Both the position numbers and the translations under genes were made by a program. The notes below the pieces were generated by a model that saw only the letters and a list, made by a program, of their open reading frames with translations, ran no database searches and was not told the DNA's origin. A stretch of 64,000 bases of DNA, taken from the NCBI GenBank assembly GCA_045134375.1, contig JBGUVL010000035.1, forward strand, positions 1 to 64,000, read 5' to 3'. Below, piece by piece: positions 1 to 9,383 of the stretch. The first letter of the stretch is position 1. Each line of letters begins with the position of its first letter. The DNA comes from JBGUVL01 sp045134375. Its GTDB lineage: Bacteria; Bacillota_I; Bacilli_A; Erysipelotrichales; Erysipelotrichaceae.

Positions 1-633
1 GCAGGAATCAATTGTATACAGTACAAAAATGGAAGGCGTGTAAATATAGCAAGCTATGCGGAAATGTGCCTTAGAACATCAACAAAATGTGCCATGCTCG
101 TATCAGAAGGAGATGTAAGAAATACTTATGGAGTTCATGCTGTAAGAATATCGAAGTATGGAGGATGCTCTGAAACATGTCTACCTTGGCAAGGTAAAGT
201 ATATGTTGATGATGTTTGGTCAGGAGGAACAAAAGAAGAAGCAGAGGAAAAGAAACTCCTTTTATTGAGCGAAGCCATTGAAGGAGGTCTTTTTCATCCG
301 AGCTGTAAACATCGTTCAACGACTTATTTCTATGACCTAAAAAAAGAACAAGGCAAACTACAGGATGATGGTATCGAGAATCCACCTGAAGAACAGGAAC
401 ATAGGAAGAATCAGTTACATATCCAACAACAGAAACGTCTTGAAACTGGTTCACTTGATCCACGAAATATTGAAACAGCAAGGCAAAGAAAAGAACAGTG
501 GATTGAGAAGGACAAGATTGTTAAAGAAAGTGTAAGATTTTTTTATTGTTTTCGTTCTATTATTAAAATAACAAAAGGAGGGATTTCTATGTGTAGGAAC
601 TACGAAGTAAAGGATATTACAAAGACAAGTTGA
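1..633 (+). pseudogene. Phage minor capsid protein 2-like, 5' part outside window
   Basis: The reading frame is open from base 1, so the gene begins upstream; the visible part is about 210 codons. Residues such as NGRRVNIASYAEM, the VRISKYGGCSETCLPWQGKVY stretch (positions about 145-210) and GGLFHPSCKHR (about 283-312) match my recollection of the C-terminal half of phage minor capsid protein 2 / head-morphogenesis proteins, which act at the portal during capsid assembly. Family-like sequence seems to end near 515; the last 40 codons look unrelated and run through the ribosome binding site of the next fragment, so the 3' end is probably a deletion join. No other phage gene lies downstream, which suggests the eroded edge of a prophage. 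It could also be an intact gene with an odd tail. Confidence 0.72.
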
Positions 634-936
634 GGTATTTCGTTTTTGCCAAAAATAAAGGCGGAAGGAGCGAAGACATTTGAAGTTGTTTTTTCTCGCT
701 TGCAAGCAAAAAAATCACTATGGATAGAAATTCCAGTACCGATGGAAATGCAAAATCAAGTTTTAGATTTATTTTTCGTTGATATTCGAGGTAATCTTTA
801 TCAGATGGAAACCAAAAAGCAATCGGATTGCATCGGTTTTTATACTAACAAAGTTGGATTCTATATTTTAATGGCAAGAAAGCAGGAGAAATCAACCACA
901 TTATCAAAATTGCGATCTTCTTTATATCGCGTATAA
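589..936 (+). pseudogene. Surface-protein-like fragment broken by in-frame TGA
   Basis: An ATG at 589 has a good ribosome binding site (AAAGGAGG near 575-582). It opens a frame that stops at TGA 631-633 after 14 codons and continues open in the same frame to 936. The continuation contains WIEIPVPMEM, a VDIRGNLYQMETK stretch and TNKVGFYIL. This pattern resembles the last beta-rich module of Gram-positive repeat surface proteins (prolines followed by a GNLxxMxT strand and a tail ending in a Y-I-L strand), but I cannot name the family. The short head and tail could also be two unrelated pieces brought together by a deletion. It is followed by a good terminator. A TTG at 646 could restart translation, without an obvious ribosome binding site. 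Confidence 0.45.
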
Positions 937-945
937 AATGAAACG

Positions 946-972
946 AAAGGAATGTGACTACATTCCTTTTTG
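946..972 (+). terminator. Rho-independent terminator
   Basis: Perfect 10-bp stem AAAGGAATGT / ACATTCCTTT with a GACT loop and a following T run. It separates the phage debris from the three-gene sensing operon. Confidence 0.85.
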
Positions 973-1043
973 TTTATTGACTAAAGTTTGATAGAAAGAT
1001 AAGATAAAAGAAAGAAAAGAACAAAAATATTAGAGGAACGATA

Positions 1044-1964
1044 ATGAAAAAAATAATAATGGGATGGATTTGTCTTTTGCTATGCGGAGGATGTTATAAT
1101 TCCAAAGCGATGGAGGAAGATTATACTTATCTTCTCTTTGCAACACCATTAAAAGAACATGCGATTTGGTTGCAGGCAAAAGCAGGATTTGATCAAGCGT
1201 GTGATGATTATGATATAAAATGTGATTGGCTAGGGTCAACGGTAATTGATACGGAAGAAATGTCAAATGTGATTGCGACCGGCATCTTGCAAGATGCCGA
1301 TGGTATCATAACGCAGGGAGTCGTGAGTGCCGAACTAATTAATCGAGCCAAAGAAGAGGGAATTCCGATGGTATTGGTGGATAGTGATGTTAGCACTTCG
1401 GATCGTCTTGCTTATATAGGAAAAGATTTTCATGCGCAAGCACAATTGTTGTTAGTCGATGTGGAAAAGCGTTATGGCAAGGAAAAACCACTAAAGATTG
1501 CGATTCAAGTGGCGGAACAAAGCTTTGCGATTGCGCAGGATCAAATTCGTGAAATTAAAGAAGTATTTGCGTCTCATCCAGGAGGATTTGAAATCGTTGC
1601 AATCAGTGAATCAAAATCGGATCCGGTTCGAGCAAAGAAAGAATGGCATCGAGTGTTGGCTGAAAATGAGGAAATCAATGTTGCGTTTGCACTTGCAGCA
1701 GAATCTGCAGCCTCTTGTATGGAAGCAAGTGCCGAATTACAGATTCGAAATCAGTTGCTTATCTATGGTGTCGATGAAACGGAAGAAAATACGCGATTAG
1801 TAAAAGAAGGTAAGATTGATGGGCTAATAGCGACATCCTTTTATGATTATGGTTATGAAAGTGTGGAAATCATCATGCGCTATTTGGAAAACAAGAAACT
1901 TCCGAAACAAAGAGTGTACTCTCCACAACTTACATTAGTGAATAAGGAGAATTTGGATGAATAA
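1044..1964 (+). CDS. Periplasmic-binding-protein-like sugar sensor lipoprotein
   Basis: 306 residues. A basic, hydrophobic leader ends in LLCGGC at about residue 17, a slightly unusual lipobox, so the protein is probably anchored outside the membrane. The body has the type I periplasmic-binding fold pattern of ribose-binding/LacI-like proteins: ADGIITQGVVSAELINRAKEEGIPMVLVDSD near residues 85-115 and LLIYGVDETEENTRLVKEGKIDGLIATS near 230-265. There is no sugar ABC permease next to it. Instead it overlaps by 8 bases a YesM-type kinase gene, and an AraC-type response regulator follows, so it probably acts as the ligand-sensing partner of the two-component system. Ligand unknown. Confidence 0.8.
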   Translation: MKKIIMGWICLLLCGGCYNSKAMEEDYTYLLFATPLKEHAIWLQAKAGFDQACDDYDIKCDWLGSTVIDTEEMSNVIATGILQDADGIITQGVVSAELINRAKEEGIPMVLVDSDVSTSDRLAYIGKDFHAQAQLLLVDVEKRYGKEKPLKIAIQVAEQSFAIAQDQIREIKEVFASHPGGFEIVAISESKSDPVRAKKEWHRVLAENEEINVAFALAAESAASCMEASAELQIRNQLLIYGVDETEENTRLVKEGKIDGLIATSFYDYGYESVEIIMRYLENKKLPKQRVYSPQLTLVNKENLDE

Positions 1965-3428
1965 TAAAATGAGAAGAGCGTCAAAGAGCTATAGTTTTCA
2001 CCAGCGCGTCCATTTCTATAACATGATGATAACAGGGGTTATCGTTATTTGTATTATCCTTTATAATTTCATCACTGTTTTTTCCATCAATCGCTATAAT
2101 GAGACAGTTAATTCAATAAATAATTTAGGAGATTTTTATGAAAATGTTGATTTGATGACACTGCACGTCAAAGATTATTTTTATACTGAAATTGATAATT
2201 CAAAAGAACGATATGAATATTACATGGAGAAGGCAAAAAAAATTTAAACAATTTGAAATTGGCAAGCAGCAGTGAAAATACATGGCGTTTTCAAATGTTA
2301 GAAAATATGTTGAATAACTATGAAGAAGTTTGCGTTCATTTGTTTTTGCATCTTCATGATAGTAATAACTACCAAGATGCTTACAATACTTTTTTGGAGA
2401 CGGGAACCTTGATTGAAAAAACATCGACTAGTTATTATGATTTAATTGTTCAAGATATTAATGCGCAGTTAGAGAATTTAAAATTGATTCGTAACATGAC
2501 AATATTTGCTTCCTTTTTTGTATTCCTTATATTGATTCTATGGGTTTGGAATTATTCGCATCAACTTACTATTTCGATTACTAGACCAATCGAAGTCTTG
2601 TTGGAAAATATTAGTAAGGTAAAGCAAGGGGAATACGATCTTTCACAAATTTCTTCCTCCAGTAGCGAAATGGAAAATCTTTGTAATGCATTGGATGCTA
2701 TGGCACATTCTGTAAAAGCTAATATTCAAGCGACACAAGAAAATGCACGGTTGGAAAAGCAAGTTTTGTTGATGAAAAATGAGAATTTAAAAAAGGATGA
2801 ACAATTGGCACAAAGTGAATTGAAAATGTTGCAGAATCAAATCAATCCGCATTTTTTGTTTAATACGATGAACGTCATTCATACGATGGCATTGCAGGAA
2901 GGGGCAGAGGATGCAGCGGATCTTTTGGTCAAAACTTCTCAATTGCTGCGCTATGGATTGGATAAACAATACCATCTTAGCGATATTCAAAGTGAAGTGG
3001 AAATGTTGAAAAATTACATTGAGATCCAACAGCGATTGGTCGGGGATCGCATTCAATTTCTGTTGACGTTAGAGGAAATGGAGCCTATCAAGAATGTTCC
3101 AATACCAGGCATGATTTTGCAACCTTTGGTGGAGAATGCTATCAAACATGGACTATGTGATAGTATCAAAGGAGGAGAGGTTGAAATTATCGTTAGTGGT
3201 GCAAATCATAAGGTTTATCTGTGTGTTAGTGATAATGGAAAGGGAATGGACAGCACTCATCTGGAGCGATTGATCATCAATGATTATCAGAGCGAAAGTG
3301 GTACCCATTTAGGGCTTTATAATACAATAAAACGGTTACAGATGTTTTATCAGAAGGGGGTTACTATTTCCATCAATAGTGATCTTGATTGTGGCTTTGA
3401 AGTCATTATTGAAATTGAACTTTCCTAA
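1957..3428 (+). pseudogene. YesM-type sensor histidine kinase, frameshifted
   Basis: Membrane histidine kinase of the LytS/YesM type (His_kinase plus HATPase_c), in two frames. The first frame (1957-2247) carries an N-terminal membrane helix and the start of the extracellular domain. The second (from about 2253) carries the rest of that domain, a second membrane helix near 2490-2560, a HAMP region, QNQINPHFLFNTMNVI with the phosphoacceptor His near 2850, and ATP-binding motifs LVENAIKHG and DNGKGM. The break is a run of eight A at 2235-2242; a ninth A would restore a continuous protein of 490 residues reading KKNLNNLKLAS. It may be a true mutation, a homopolymer error, or a slippage site. The start overlaps the lipoprotein gene. 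Confidence 0.85.
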
Positions 3429-3447
3429 GAAAATAAAGGAGACATTT

Positions 3448-4935
3448 ATGTATAAAGTGATGGTCGTGGAAGACGAAAAGATGGAACGTGATTTTCTCTG
3501 TTCTCTGATTTCTTCATTTGATCTAAAAATTAAAGAGGTACAAAGTGCGGATAATGGAGAATCGTGATGGGAGCTATTTCAAAAGTTTCATCCAGACATT
3601 GTAGTAAGTGATATCAATATGCCGATTATGAATGGTCTTGATATGATCGAGAAGATTCGACGGCAAAATAAAAATACTATTTGTATCGTGTTAACCGCGT
3701 ATGATTATTTTAAATATGCGCAACGTTCCATTCGTTTAGGAGTGGAAGATTTTATATTAAAACCAACGGAAAAAGAAGGCGTTTATCAATCTCTTTTGCA
3801 TGCAGTGCATAAATTGGATCAACAAAATGGAGAGGTATGGAAAGAGAATAGCTTATTAGCGGAGAAGATGAAGCAAATGAAAACGTTGTTAGAAAGTGAT
3901 TGTTTTTATGCCTTGCTATCGAGAAAAGAGGAAGCAACCGTTATGAAAACGATGAAGCTTGCGGATTATCATTACCGGGGTGGTTTTTGTATGGTGGTTG
4001 AGGATGTGACGCACTATATGGAAGCGATGAGACAATTGCGAGAAGCGCTGGAAGAGGAAGGGAAAGAGTGTCTGTTAGGGGCATTGAATAATCGTTGTAT
4101 TCTATTTGTTTTAATGGATGAAATAGCGAGTCATAATAGTTCTTTTAATGAAATGTTGAAGCGATTTGGGTTGGATGAATGCAATAGTGCAATCGGTGCC
4201 TATCAAGATGATATCATGGGGCTTTATACGTCTTATGAGGATGCTTTGTATCGTTTGAATAGTGTACAAAATGCCATTGATATGAATGTATTTCGCGATG
4301 CGAAGGAAGCGGAATTATTAACGTTTGCTTTGGGATGGGGAAATCGGTTTGTAACCCATTTTAAAAGTGAACAATTATCAAATTATATTCGTGATTTTTG
4401 TTTTGAGATGATGCGTTTTGATCAAGAGGAACAGCAGCAGATCATCACGATGATGTTAAATCACTTGTGCAAAGAGATTGAAGAACAATACCATTTGCAT
4501 GTCGAAGTCGAAGAGTTGTATCAAAAAGGTGAGGGGAAGGATTATCAAAGTCTCGAAATTATAATGATGCAACTATTTCAAAAATTGGATAAAATAATAA
4601 CGAATGTAAAGTATCAAAACAGCTCACATTTGATGAAAAAGGCAATGAAATACATTGAGAAAAATTATCATAAACCAATTAGTTTAGATGATTTAGCACA
4701 GGAATTGCATGTTACTACTTTTTATATCAGTAAACTATTTATGAAAGAAGAGAATCGTAACTTTACGGAAATTGTTAATGATTTTCGAATTAAGAAAGCA
4801 AAACAATTGATTCGTGAAAATTGTTCTTTTAAAGAGGTTGCGGCAAGTGTAGGATTTGGTTCACAAAGCTATTTTACAAAGATATTCAAAAAAAAAGTTG
4901 GAATGTCACCAAAAGAATATCGAAATTTATTTTAG
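3448..4935 (+). pseudogene. AraC-type response regulator with premature TGA
   Basis: Receiver plus AraC/XylS DNA-binding response regulator (YesN type), partner of the preceding kinase. The ATG at 3448 follows AAAGGAG. The receiver shows VVEDEKMER and, after the break, IVVSDINMPIMNGLDMI, with the phosphoacceptor Asp near 3610, then VLTAYD and ILKPT. The C-terminal 100 residues contain two helix-turn-helix units ending in KIFKKKVGMSPKEYRN. Codon 40 is TGA (3565-3567) in the sequence GESxWELF, so the receiver is cut before its Asp; a CGA-to-TGA transition would explain it. Translation might restart at ATG 3619, but that product would lack the first part of the receiver. With the kinase also broken, the system looks inactivated. 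Confidence 0.87.
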
Positions 4936-5013
4936 TAAAAAATGAGGGAAGTGAGACTTGCACTGACTTTGAAAAGCAAGTACAATTTTCTTTAGATATA
5001 AGGGAGAATGTTT

Positions 5014-5892
5014 ATGAAAAAGAAACAAATACTTTGGTTGATGATTTGTTTATTGCTTGTACCATTATTATTTTTGAGTGTGGCTCATGCCGATGTGGGA
5101 AACTCTTTTAGTGGCAATGATGGCGGAGGTTTTTCTGGTGGTGGTAGCTTTGATGGATCGGGCTTTGGCAGTTTCATTTTTTTGGGTGGTGGATCGCCTT
5201 TTGGTAGTATCATTACCATTATTGTGATTATTATTTTCATCTATCTTCGACACCAACAGGGAACAAATGGAAACACGACCAGAGGCTATGCAGAGCCACA
5301 TCCTTATACGAATCCTTCTCGTATTTGCAATGAGGCAGAAGCAATACGTAATATTCAACAGGTGGATCCTGATTTTTCGGCCGATCAGTTTAAAACTTAT
5401 GCTTCCGAGGTATGGCTGACATTACAAGAAGCATGGGAAGCAAAACAGTGGCAAAGAGTACGTCCATTGGAAAGCAATGCATTATTCAATCTTCACCATC
5501 GGCAGATTCAGGAATACATCGATCATAATAAAACCGATCACATGGATTGCCAAAATGTCCGTGATGTAACGCTTGCACAGTTTAAAGAAGATGGAGCTTA
5601 TGAAGTATTGGTTGTGAAGTTGTATGCGAGCTTGTTGAATTATGTGAGTGATGATACGACAGGGAAAATTATTGAAGGCAGTGACAAAAATTATGTTCAC
5701 CGAACCTATTGTCTAGAGTTCATTCGCAGTAAGGGAGTTAAGACAGAGGTAGGAAAAGAAATGGGACTAACCAACTGTCCAAACTGTGGGGCTCCAACAC
5801 AAGTCACAAGTAGTGGAGAATGTGAGTATTGCCATTCTGTAATTACCAATGGTAATTATGGATGGGTGTTAAATAAGTATAGCGCATGGTAA
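5014..5892 (+). CDS. Tim44-like membrane protein with zinc ribbon (YdjH-like)
   Basis: 292 residues from ATG 5014, chosen over ATG 5008 because AGGGAG at 5001-5006 is then seven bases away. It starts with a hydrophobic segment, then a Gly/Ser-rich region (GGGFSGGGSFDGSGFGS), a second membrane helix at about residues 68-82, a Tim44-like alpha/beta domain (residues about 110-235) and a C-terminal zinc ribbon CPNCGAP...CEYCHS. This architecture resembles Bacillus subtilis YdjH, part of the ydjFGHI membrane-stress operon. The next gene encodes a YdjI-like SPFH protein, which fits that comparison. Its role is probably in a membrane-associated complex; no enzymatic motif is visible. Confidence 0.72.
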   Translation: MKKKQILWLMICLLLVPLLFLSVAHADVGNSFSGNDGGGFSGGGSFDGSGFGSFIFLGGGSPFGSIITIIVIIIFIYLRHQQGTNGNTTRGYAEPHPYTNPSRICNEAEAIRNIQQVDPDFSADQFKTYASEVWLTLQEAWEAKQWQRVRPLESNALFNLHHRQIQEYIDHNKTDHMDCQNVRDVTLAQFKEDGAYEVLVVKLYASLLNYVSDDTTGKIIEGSDKNYVHRTYCLEFIRSKGVKTEVGKEMGLTNCPNCGAPTQVTSSGECEYCHSVITNGNYGWVLNKYSAW

Positions 5893-5907
5893 TAGGAGGA
5901 AAGCAAT

Positions 5908-7095
5908 ATGGGTTTATGGAAAGCAGCAGTAACAGGTGCGAAGAAAACATTAGCGGATCAATGGCTAGAATATTATTATTGTGAATCATTAAGCAATGAT
6001 GTATTACTAACAAAAGGAAAGAAAGTTGTCAATGGAGGAAGCAATACCAAAGGAAACGAAAATATCATTACCAATGGCAGTGGATTTGCGGTAAACGAAG
6101 GACAAGGGTTATTGATCGTAGAGGATGGTGCAGTGGTAGAATTTACGATGGAGCCAGGACGTTTTACCTGGGATTCCTCTAGTGAGCCGAGTTTGTTTGA
6201 TGGTGGATTCAAAGGGTTAAAAGAGAGCTTTAAAATATTTGGAAAACGCTTTGTTCATGGGGGAACGGAGGCAAAAGATCAACGGGTCTATTTTGTCAAT
6301 TTAAAAGAAATCATGGATAATAAATTTGGTAGTGCAACTCCAATGCCATACAAGGATCCTACGTATCGAGGCATTTATATTCGCTACTATGGTCAGTATT
6401 CTTTCAAAATAACGGATATGATTCGTTTCTATGCGGCGATTGCAGGCAACGTAAAAGACAGCTATACAAAAGCGGATTTAATGGCACAATGTCAAGCTGA
6501 GTTTGTCACAGCATTGGATAGTGCAATTGCTAAATGTGCGGATGAAGGATACCAGTTTAATGATCTTCCAAAAAAACAAATGGAAATTGCCGGTTTCATG
6601 AATGACGTGTTGGATCCAATATGGAGAGAAAAACGTGGATTAGAAATTGAAGCAGTGGCAATTGAAAAGGTTACTCCAGATGATGCCTCAAGAGCACGAA
6701 TTGAAAAGATTGACGATGCGATCATGATGAGCGATCAACGTGTGGCTGCTGGTCGATTAACAGAAGCGCAGGCACAAGCGTTAGAAAAAGCAGCTTCTAA
6801 TTCTGCCGGGGCGATGAATGGTTTTATCGGAATGGGATTTGCTCAGCAAGCAGGGGGAATGAATGCCGCTAGTTTATTCCAAAATAGCGAAGTACAGGAA
6901 GATAACCCTTTCTTTACCAAACCAAAACAAGCCACAAAGTCAACTTGGCGATGTGAATGTGGGAATGAGAATAGTGGAAAGTTCTGTAGTGAGTGTGGAA
7001 AACCAAGAGTACAAGAAGAATGGACTTGTGAATGTGGAAGCAAAAATAGCGGTAAATTCTGCAGTGAATGCGGGAAAGCAAAGCCATCTTTGTAA
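5908..7095 (+). CDS. SPFH-domain protein with two C-terminal zinc ribbons (YdjI-like)
   Basis: 395 residues, ATG after AGGAGG 15 bases downstream of the Tim44-like gene. Residues about 20-280 match the SPFH/band-7 'virion core protein-like' group: QWLEYYYCESLSNDVLLTKGKK, FTMEPGRFTWDSSSEPS, and a long C-terminal helical part with IDDAIMMSDQRVAAGRLTEAQAQA. The tail carries two near-identical zinc ribbons of the form CECGxxNSGKFCSECGK. B. subtilis YdjI has the same SPFH plus zinc-ribbon design and helps place PspA at stressed membranes. No PspA gene is next to this pair, so any PspA partner must be elsewhere. It ends at a clear terminator. Confidence 0.78.
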   Translation: MGLWKAAVTGAKKTLADQWLEYYYCESLSNDVLLTKGKKVVNGGSNTKGNENIITNGSGFAVNEGQGLLIVEDGAVVEFTMEPGRFTWDSSSEPSLFDGGFKGLKESFKIFGKRFVHGGTEAKDQRVYFVNLKEIMDNKFGSATPMPYKDPTYRGIYIRYYGQYSFKITDMIRFYAAIAGNVKDSYTKADLMAQCQAEFVTALDSAIAKCADEGYQFNDLPKKQMEIAGFMNDVLDPIWREKRGLEIEAVAIEKVTPDDASRARIEKIDDAIMMSDQRVAAGRLTEAQAQALEKAASNSAGAMNGFIGMGFAQQAGGMNAASLFQNSEVQEDNPFFTKPKQATKSTWRCECGNENSGKFCSECGKPRVQEEWTCECGSKNSGKFCSECGKAKPSL

Positions 7096-7112
7096 TATTG
7101 GATAAAGAGAAG

Positions 7113-7146
7113 GAAAAGAGTAGTTCATAACACTGCTCTTTTTTTT
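7113..7146 (+). terminator. Rho-independent terminator
   Basis: Hairpin AAAAGAG-x-AGT / ACT-x-CTCTTTT followed by a T run, closing the YdjH/YdjI-like pair. Confidence 0.75.
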
Positions 7147-7166
7147 AGAAAATGAAAAAATAGATA

Positions 7167-7194
7167 TTGTAATTTTTATGAAATACAGTATAAT
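7167..7194 (+). promoter_or_regulatory. Sigma-A-type promoter of the polyamine operon
   Basis: TTGTAA at 7167 and a perfect TATAAT at 7189, 16-base spacer, 63 bases before the XRE-cupin regulator gene. Confidence 0.65.
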
Positions 7195-7222
7195 GAAAAT
7201 GTTTTCTAAACACAAACCAAAA

Positions 7223-7239
7223 GTTTAGTATTACTAAAC
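7223..7239. promoter_or_regulatory. Palindromic operator, GTTTAGTATTACTAAAC
   Basis: Perfect 8+1+8 palindrome between the predicted start of transcription and the ribosome binding site of the XRE-cupin gene; a further half site CTAAAC lies at 7206. Its position fits autorepression by that regulator. This is inferred from position and symmetry only. Confidence 0.6.
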
Positions 7240-7256
7240 ATGTTAGGGGGTATGTT

Positions 7257-7790
7257 ATGGATATAGGGCATAAGATTAAAGAATTAAGAACGAGCAAGAA
7301 CTTAACCTTAGAAGAATTAGCGAGTCGCTGTGAGTTAACCAAAGGTTTTCTATCGCAGCTAGAGCGTAATTTAACTTCTCCATCCATTAATACACTAGAT
7401 GATATTTTAGAAGCGTTAGGCAGTAATTTGTCGGATTTTTTTCAAGAAGAAAAGGCAGAGAGAATTGTGTTTCACAAAGAAGATTACTATCTGAACGAGA
7501 AAGATGGAGCAACCATTCATTGGATCGTACCGGATGCACAAAAACGTGCGATGGAACCTTTGATTCTAACGTTAGAAAAAAATGCGCATTCACAGATTAT
7601 TATGCCATATGATGGGGAAGAATTTGGTTATGTATTGCAAGGTGAAATTGTCTTAGTGCAGCGGAAAGTGCGCTATGTGATCAAGAAAGGGGAAACCTTT
7701 TACCTAAATGGAAATCATAAACACGAACTGATGAATGAAAAAGAGGAAGCAGCGAGTGTTCTATGGGTGATGACACCACCAAATTTTTAA
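7257..7790 (+). CDS. XRE-family regulator with cupin domain (PuuR-like)
   Basis: 177 residues. An N-terminal helix-turn-helix (residues about 5-60, IKELRTSKNLTLEELASRC and TKGFLSQLERN) is joined to a C-terminal cupin (about 105-175, MPYDGEEFGYVLQGEIVL and KKGETFYLNGNHKHELMN). This design matches PuuR/SinR-cupin regulators that control polyamine uptake in many Bacillota. It stands first in the operon, 20 bases before potA, and a palindrome lies in its leader, so local autoregulation with polyamine sensing by the cupin is likely. The ligand is inferred from context. Confidence 0.85.
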   Translation: MDIGHKIKELRTSKNLTLEELASRCELTKGFLSQLERNLTSPSINTLDDILEALGSNLSDFFQEEKAERIVFHKEDYYLNEKDGATIHWIVPDAQKRAMEPLILTLEKNAHSQIIMPYDGEEFGYVLQGEIVLVQRKVRYVIKKGETFYLNGNHKHELMNEKEEAASVLWVMTPPNF

Positions 7791-7810
7791 AATATAACAA
7801 GGGGGCTTAT

Positions 7811-9382
7811 ATGAAAAAATTAATACAGTTTAAAAATATCGTGAAGAGTTTTGACAACACGGTAGTTTTAAAAGGAATCAACTTAGATATCTATGAAAAT
7901 GAATTCGTTACCTTATTAGGGCCTAGTGGTTGTGGGAAAACAACACTGTTGCGTATCCTAGGTGGATTCTTGGAAGCCGATGAGGGAGAAGTCATTTTTG
8001 ATGGAGAAGAAATTAGTAATCTTCCTCCATACAAAAGAGAATTAAATACCGTATTTCAAAAATATGCTCTTTTTCCACATATGAGTATATACGATAATAT
8101 TGCATTTGGATTAAAGATTAAGAAAATCAGCAATGATGTGATTCGTCAGAAAGTGATGAAGATGTTGAAGCTCGTTAATCTGGAAGGTTATGAAGACCGT
8201 AGAATCGATCAACTATCCGGTGGACAGCAACAGCGAATCGCAATAGCGAGAGCGCTTGTCAACGAGCCAAAAGTCTTATTGTTAGATGAACCACTGGGGG
8301 CTCTTGATTTAAAGCTACGTAAGGAAATGCAATTGGAATTAAAAAAGATTCAGCAGGAAGTTGGAATTACCTTTATCTATGTAACCCATGATCAAGAAGA
8401 AGCTTTGACTATGTCCGATAAAATCGTTGTTATGAAAGAAGGAGAAATTCAGCAGATTGGTTCTCCTGTGGATATTTATAATGAACCAGAAAATGCTTAT
8501 GTTGCGAACTTTATTGGAGAAAGTAATATTATTGATGGTGTTATGTTGGATGATTATTTGGTTTCTTTTGATGATAAGAAATACGAATGTGTCGATAGTG
8601 GTTTTGCGAAAAATGAAAATGTTGATATTGTCATTCGTCCAGAAGATATTGATATTGTGGCTCGTAATCGTGGTAAAGTGAATGGGAAAGTGAAGTCCAT
8701 TCTCTTTAAAGGGGTTCATAATGAAATCATTGTGGAAACCGTACAAGGAAGTAAAGTCGAAGTCGTGATGAATGTTTCCAATAAAGAACCAATTTACAAT
8801 GAAGCAGCAGAAGAATACATTTCTGCCAATAGCTTTTATTTAGATATTGCTGATGTAGAAAATCTGAACGACGATGAAGTGATTGCTAGAGCGGATGCTC
8901 AGGCATGGGAAAAGGATAGTGAAGATTATGTTTCGTTGCGTAATATTGAATATGACGTCAAAGCAGAGGAAGGAACTTATCCACTGACATTCTCTACGCA
9001 TGCCGGAACTAGCATTACGGTAACCATTACCGTTGTCAAACAGAAATATTTAGAAGATGCAAAGAGTGGGGTCGGTATTGCGGCTTTTGATTTCTTTAAA
9101 AATATTGATGAAATCGAAGAGAGTGTTGCTTTGGACACGGATTTAAAGACATGGGCAGATGCGGTTGCATGGGATTTAGAAAACGATGAAAAAATTGAAA
9201 TTACCAATGTGGATTATGAATTTGATCCAGAAAATTTAACACCGGGATCTTATACGGTGACTTTCTCGACACGAGGAAGAGAGTTTAAGATTCACACAAC
9301 GGAAAGTTCAAAAGAAGGAAAAACAGTGGGACTTGATTTTGATCCAGAAGATATCCACATCATGAGCAAGAAGGGTTACTAA
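7811..9382 (+). CDS. potA: Spermidine/putrescine ABC transporter ATPase with Ig-like insertion
   Basis: 523 residues from ATG 7811, which has AAGGGGG upstream; the frame is open further up but lacks a start signal. Walker A GPSGCGKTT (residues 37-45), signature LSGGQQQR, Walker B LLLDEPLGALD and switch His are all present, so it should energise polyamine import by PotB and PotC. The C-terminal TOBE region begins normally (VRPEDIDI-like, residues about 275-320) but the expected last strand, VGLDFDPEDIHIM, appears only at 506-519. Between them are about 180 residues in two related modules, each ending in TFST plus a beta strand (8866-9035 and 9103-9305), resembling bacterial Ig-like repeats. 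This makes the protein about 170 residues longer than usual PotA. Confidence 0.92.
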   Translation: MKKLIQFKNIVKSFDNTVVLKGINLDIYENEFVTLLGPSGCGKTTLLRILGGFLEADEGEVIFDGEEISNLPPYKRELNTVFQKYALFPHMSIYDNIAFGLKIKKISNDVIRQKVMKMLKLVNLEGYEDRRIDQLSGGQQQRIAIARALVNEPKVLLLDEPLGALDLKLRKEMQLELKKIQQEVGITFIYVTHDQEEALTMSDKIVVMKEGEIQQIGSPVDIYNEPENAYVANFIGESNIIDGVMLDDYLVSFDDKKYECVDSGFAKNENVDIVIRPEDIDIVARNRGKVNGKVKSILFKGVHNEIIVETVQGSKVEVVMNVSNKEPIYNEAAEEYISANSFYLDIADVENLNDDEVIARADAQAWEKDSEDYVSLRNIEYDVKAEEGTYPLTFSTHAGTSITVTITVVKQKYLEDAKSGVGIAAFDFFKNIDEIEESVALDTDLKTWADAVAWDLENDEKIEITNVDYEFDPENLTPGSYTVTFSTRGREFKIHTTESSKEGKTVGLDFDPEDIHIMSKKGY

Positions 9383-9383
9383 A

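Noticed and set aside
5068..5358. 96-residue frame opposite the Tim44-like gene
   Set aside because: Antisense shadow of Gly/Ser-rich and membrane segments, without start signals.
8339..8746. 135-residue frame opposite potA
   Set aside because: Lies fully within the strong potA frame, is rich in Asn, Ile and Phe, and has no start signals.
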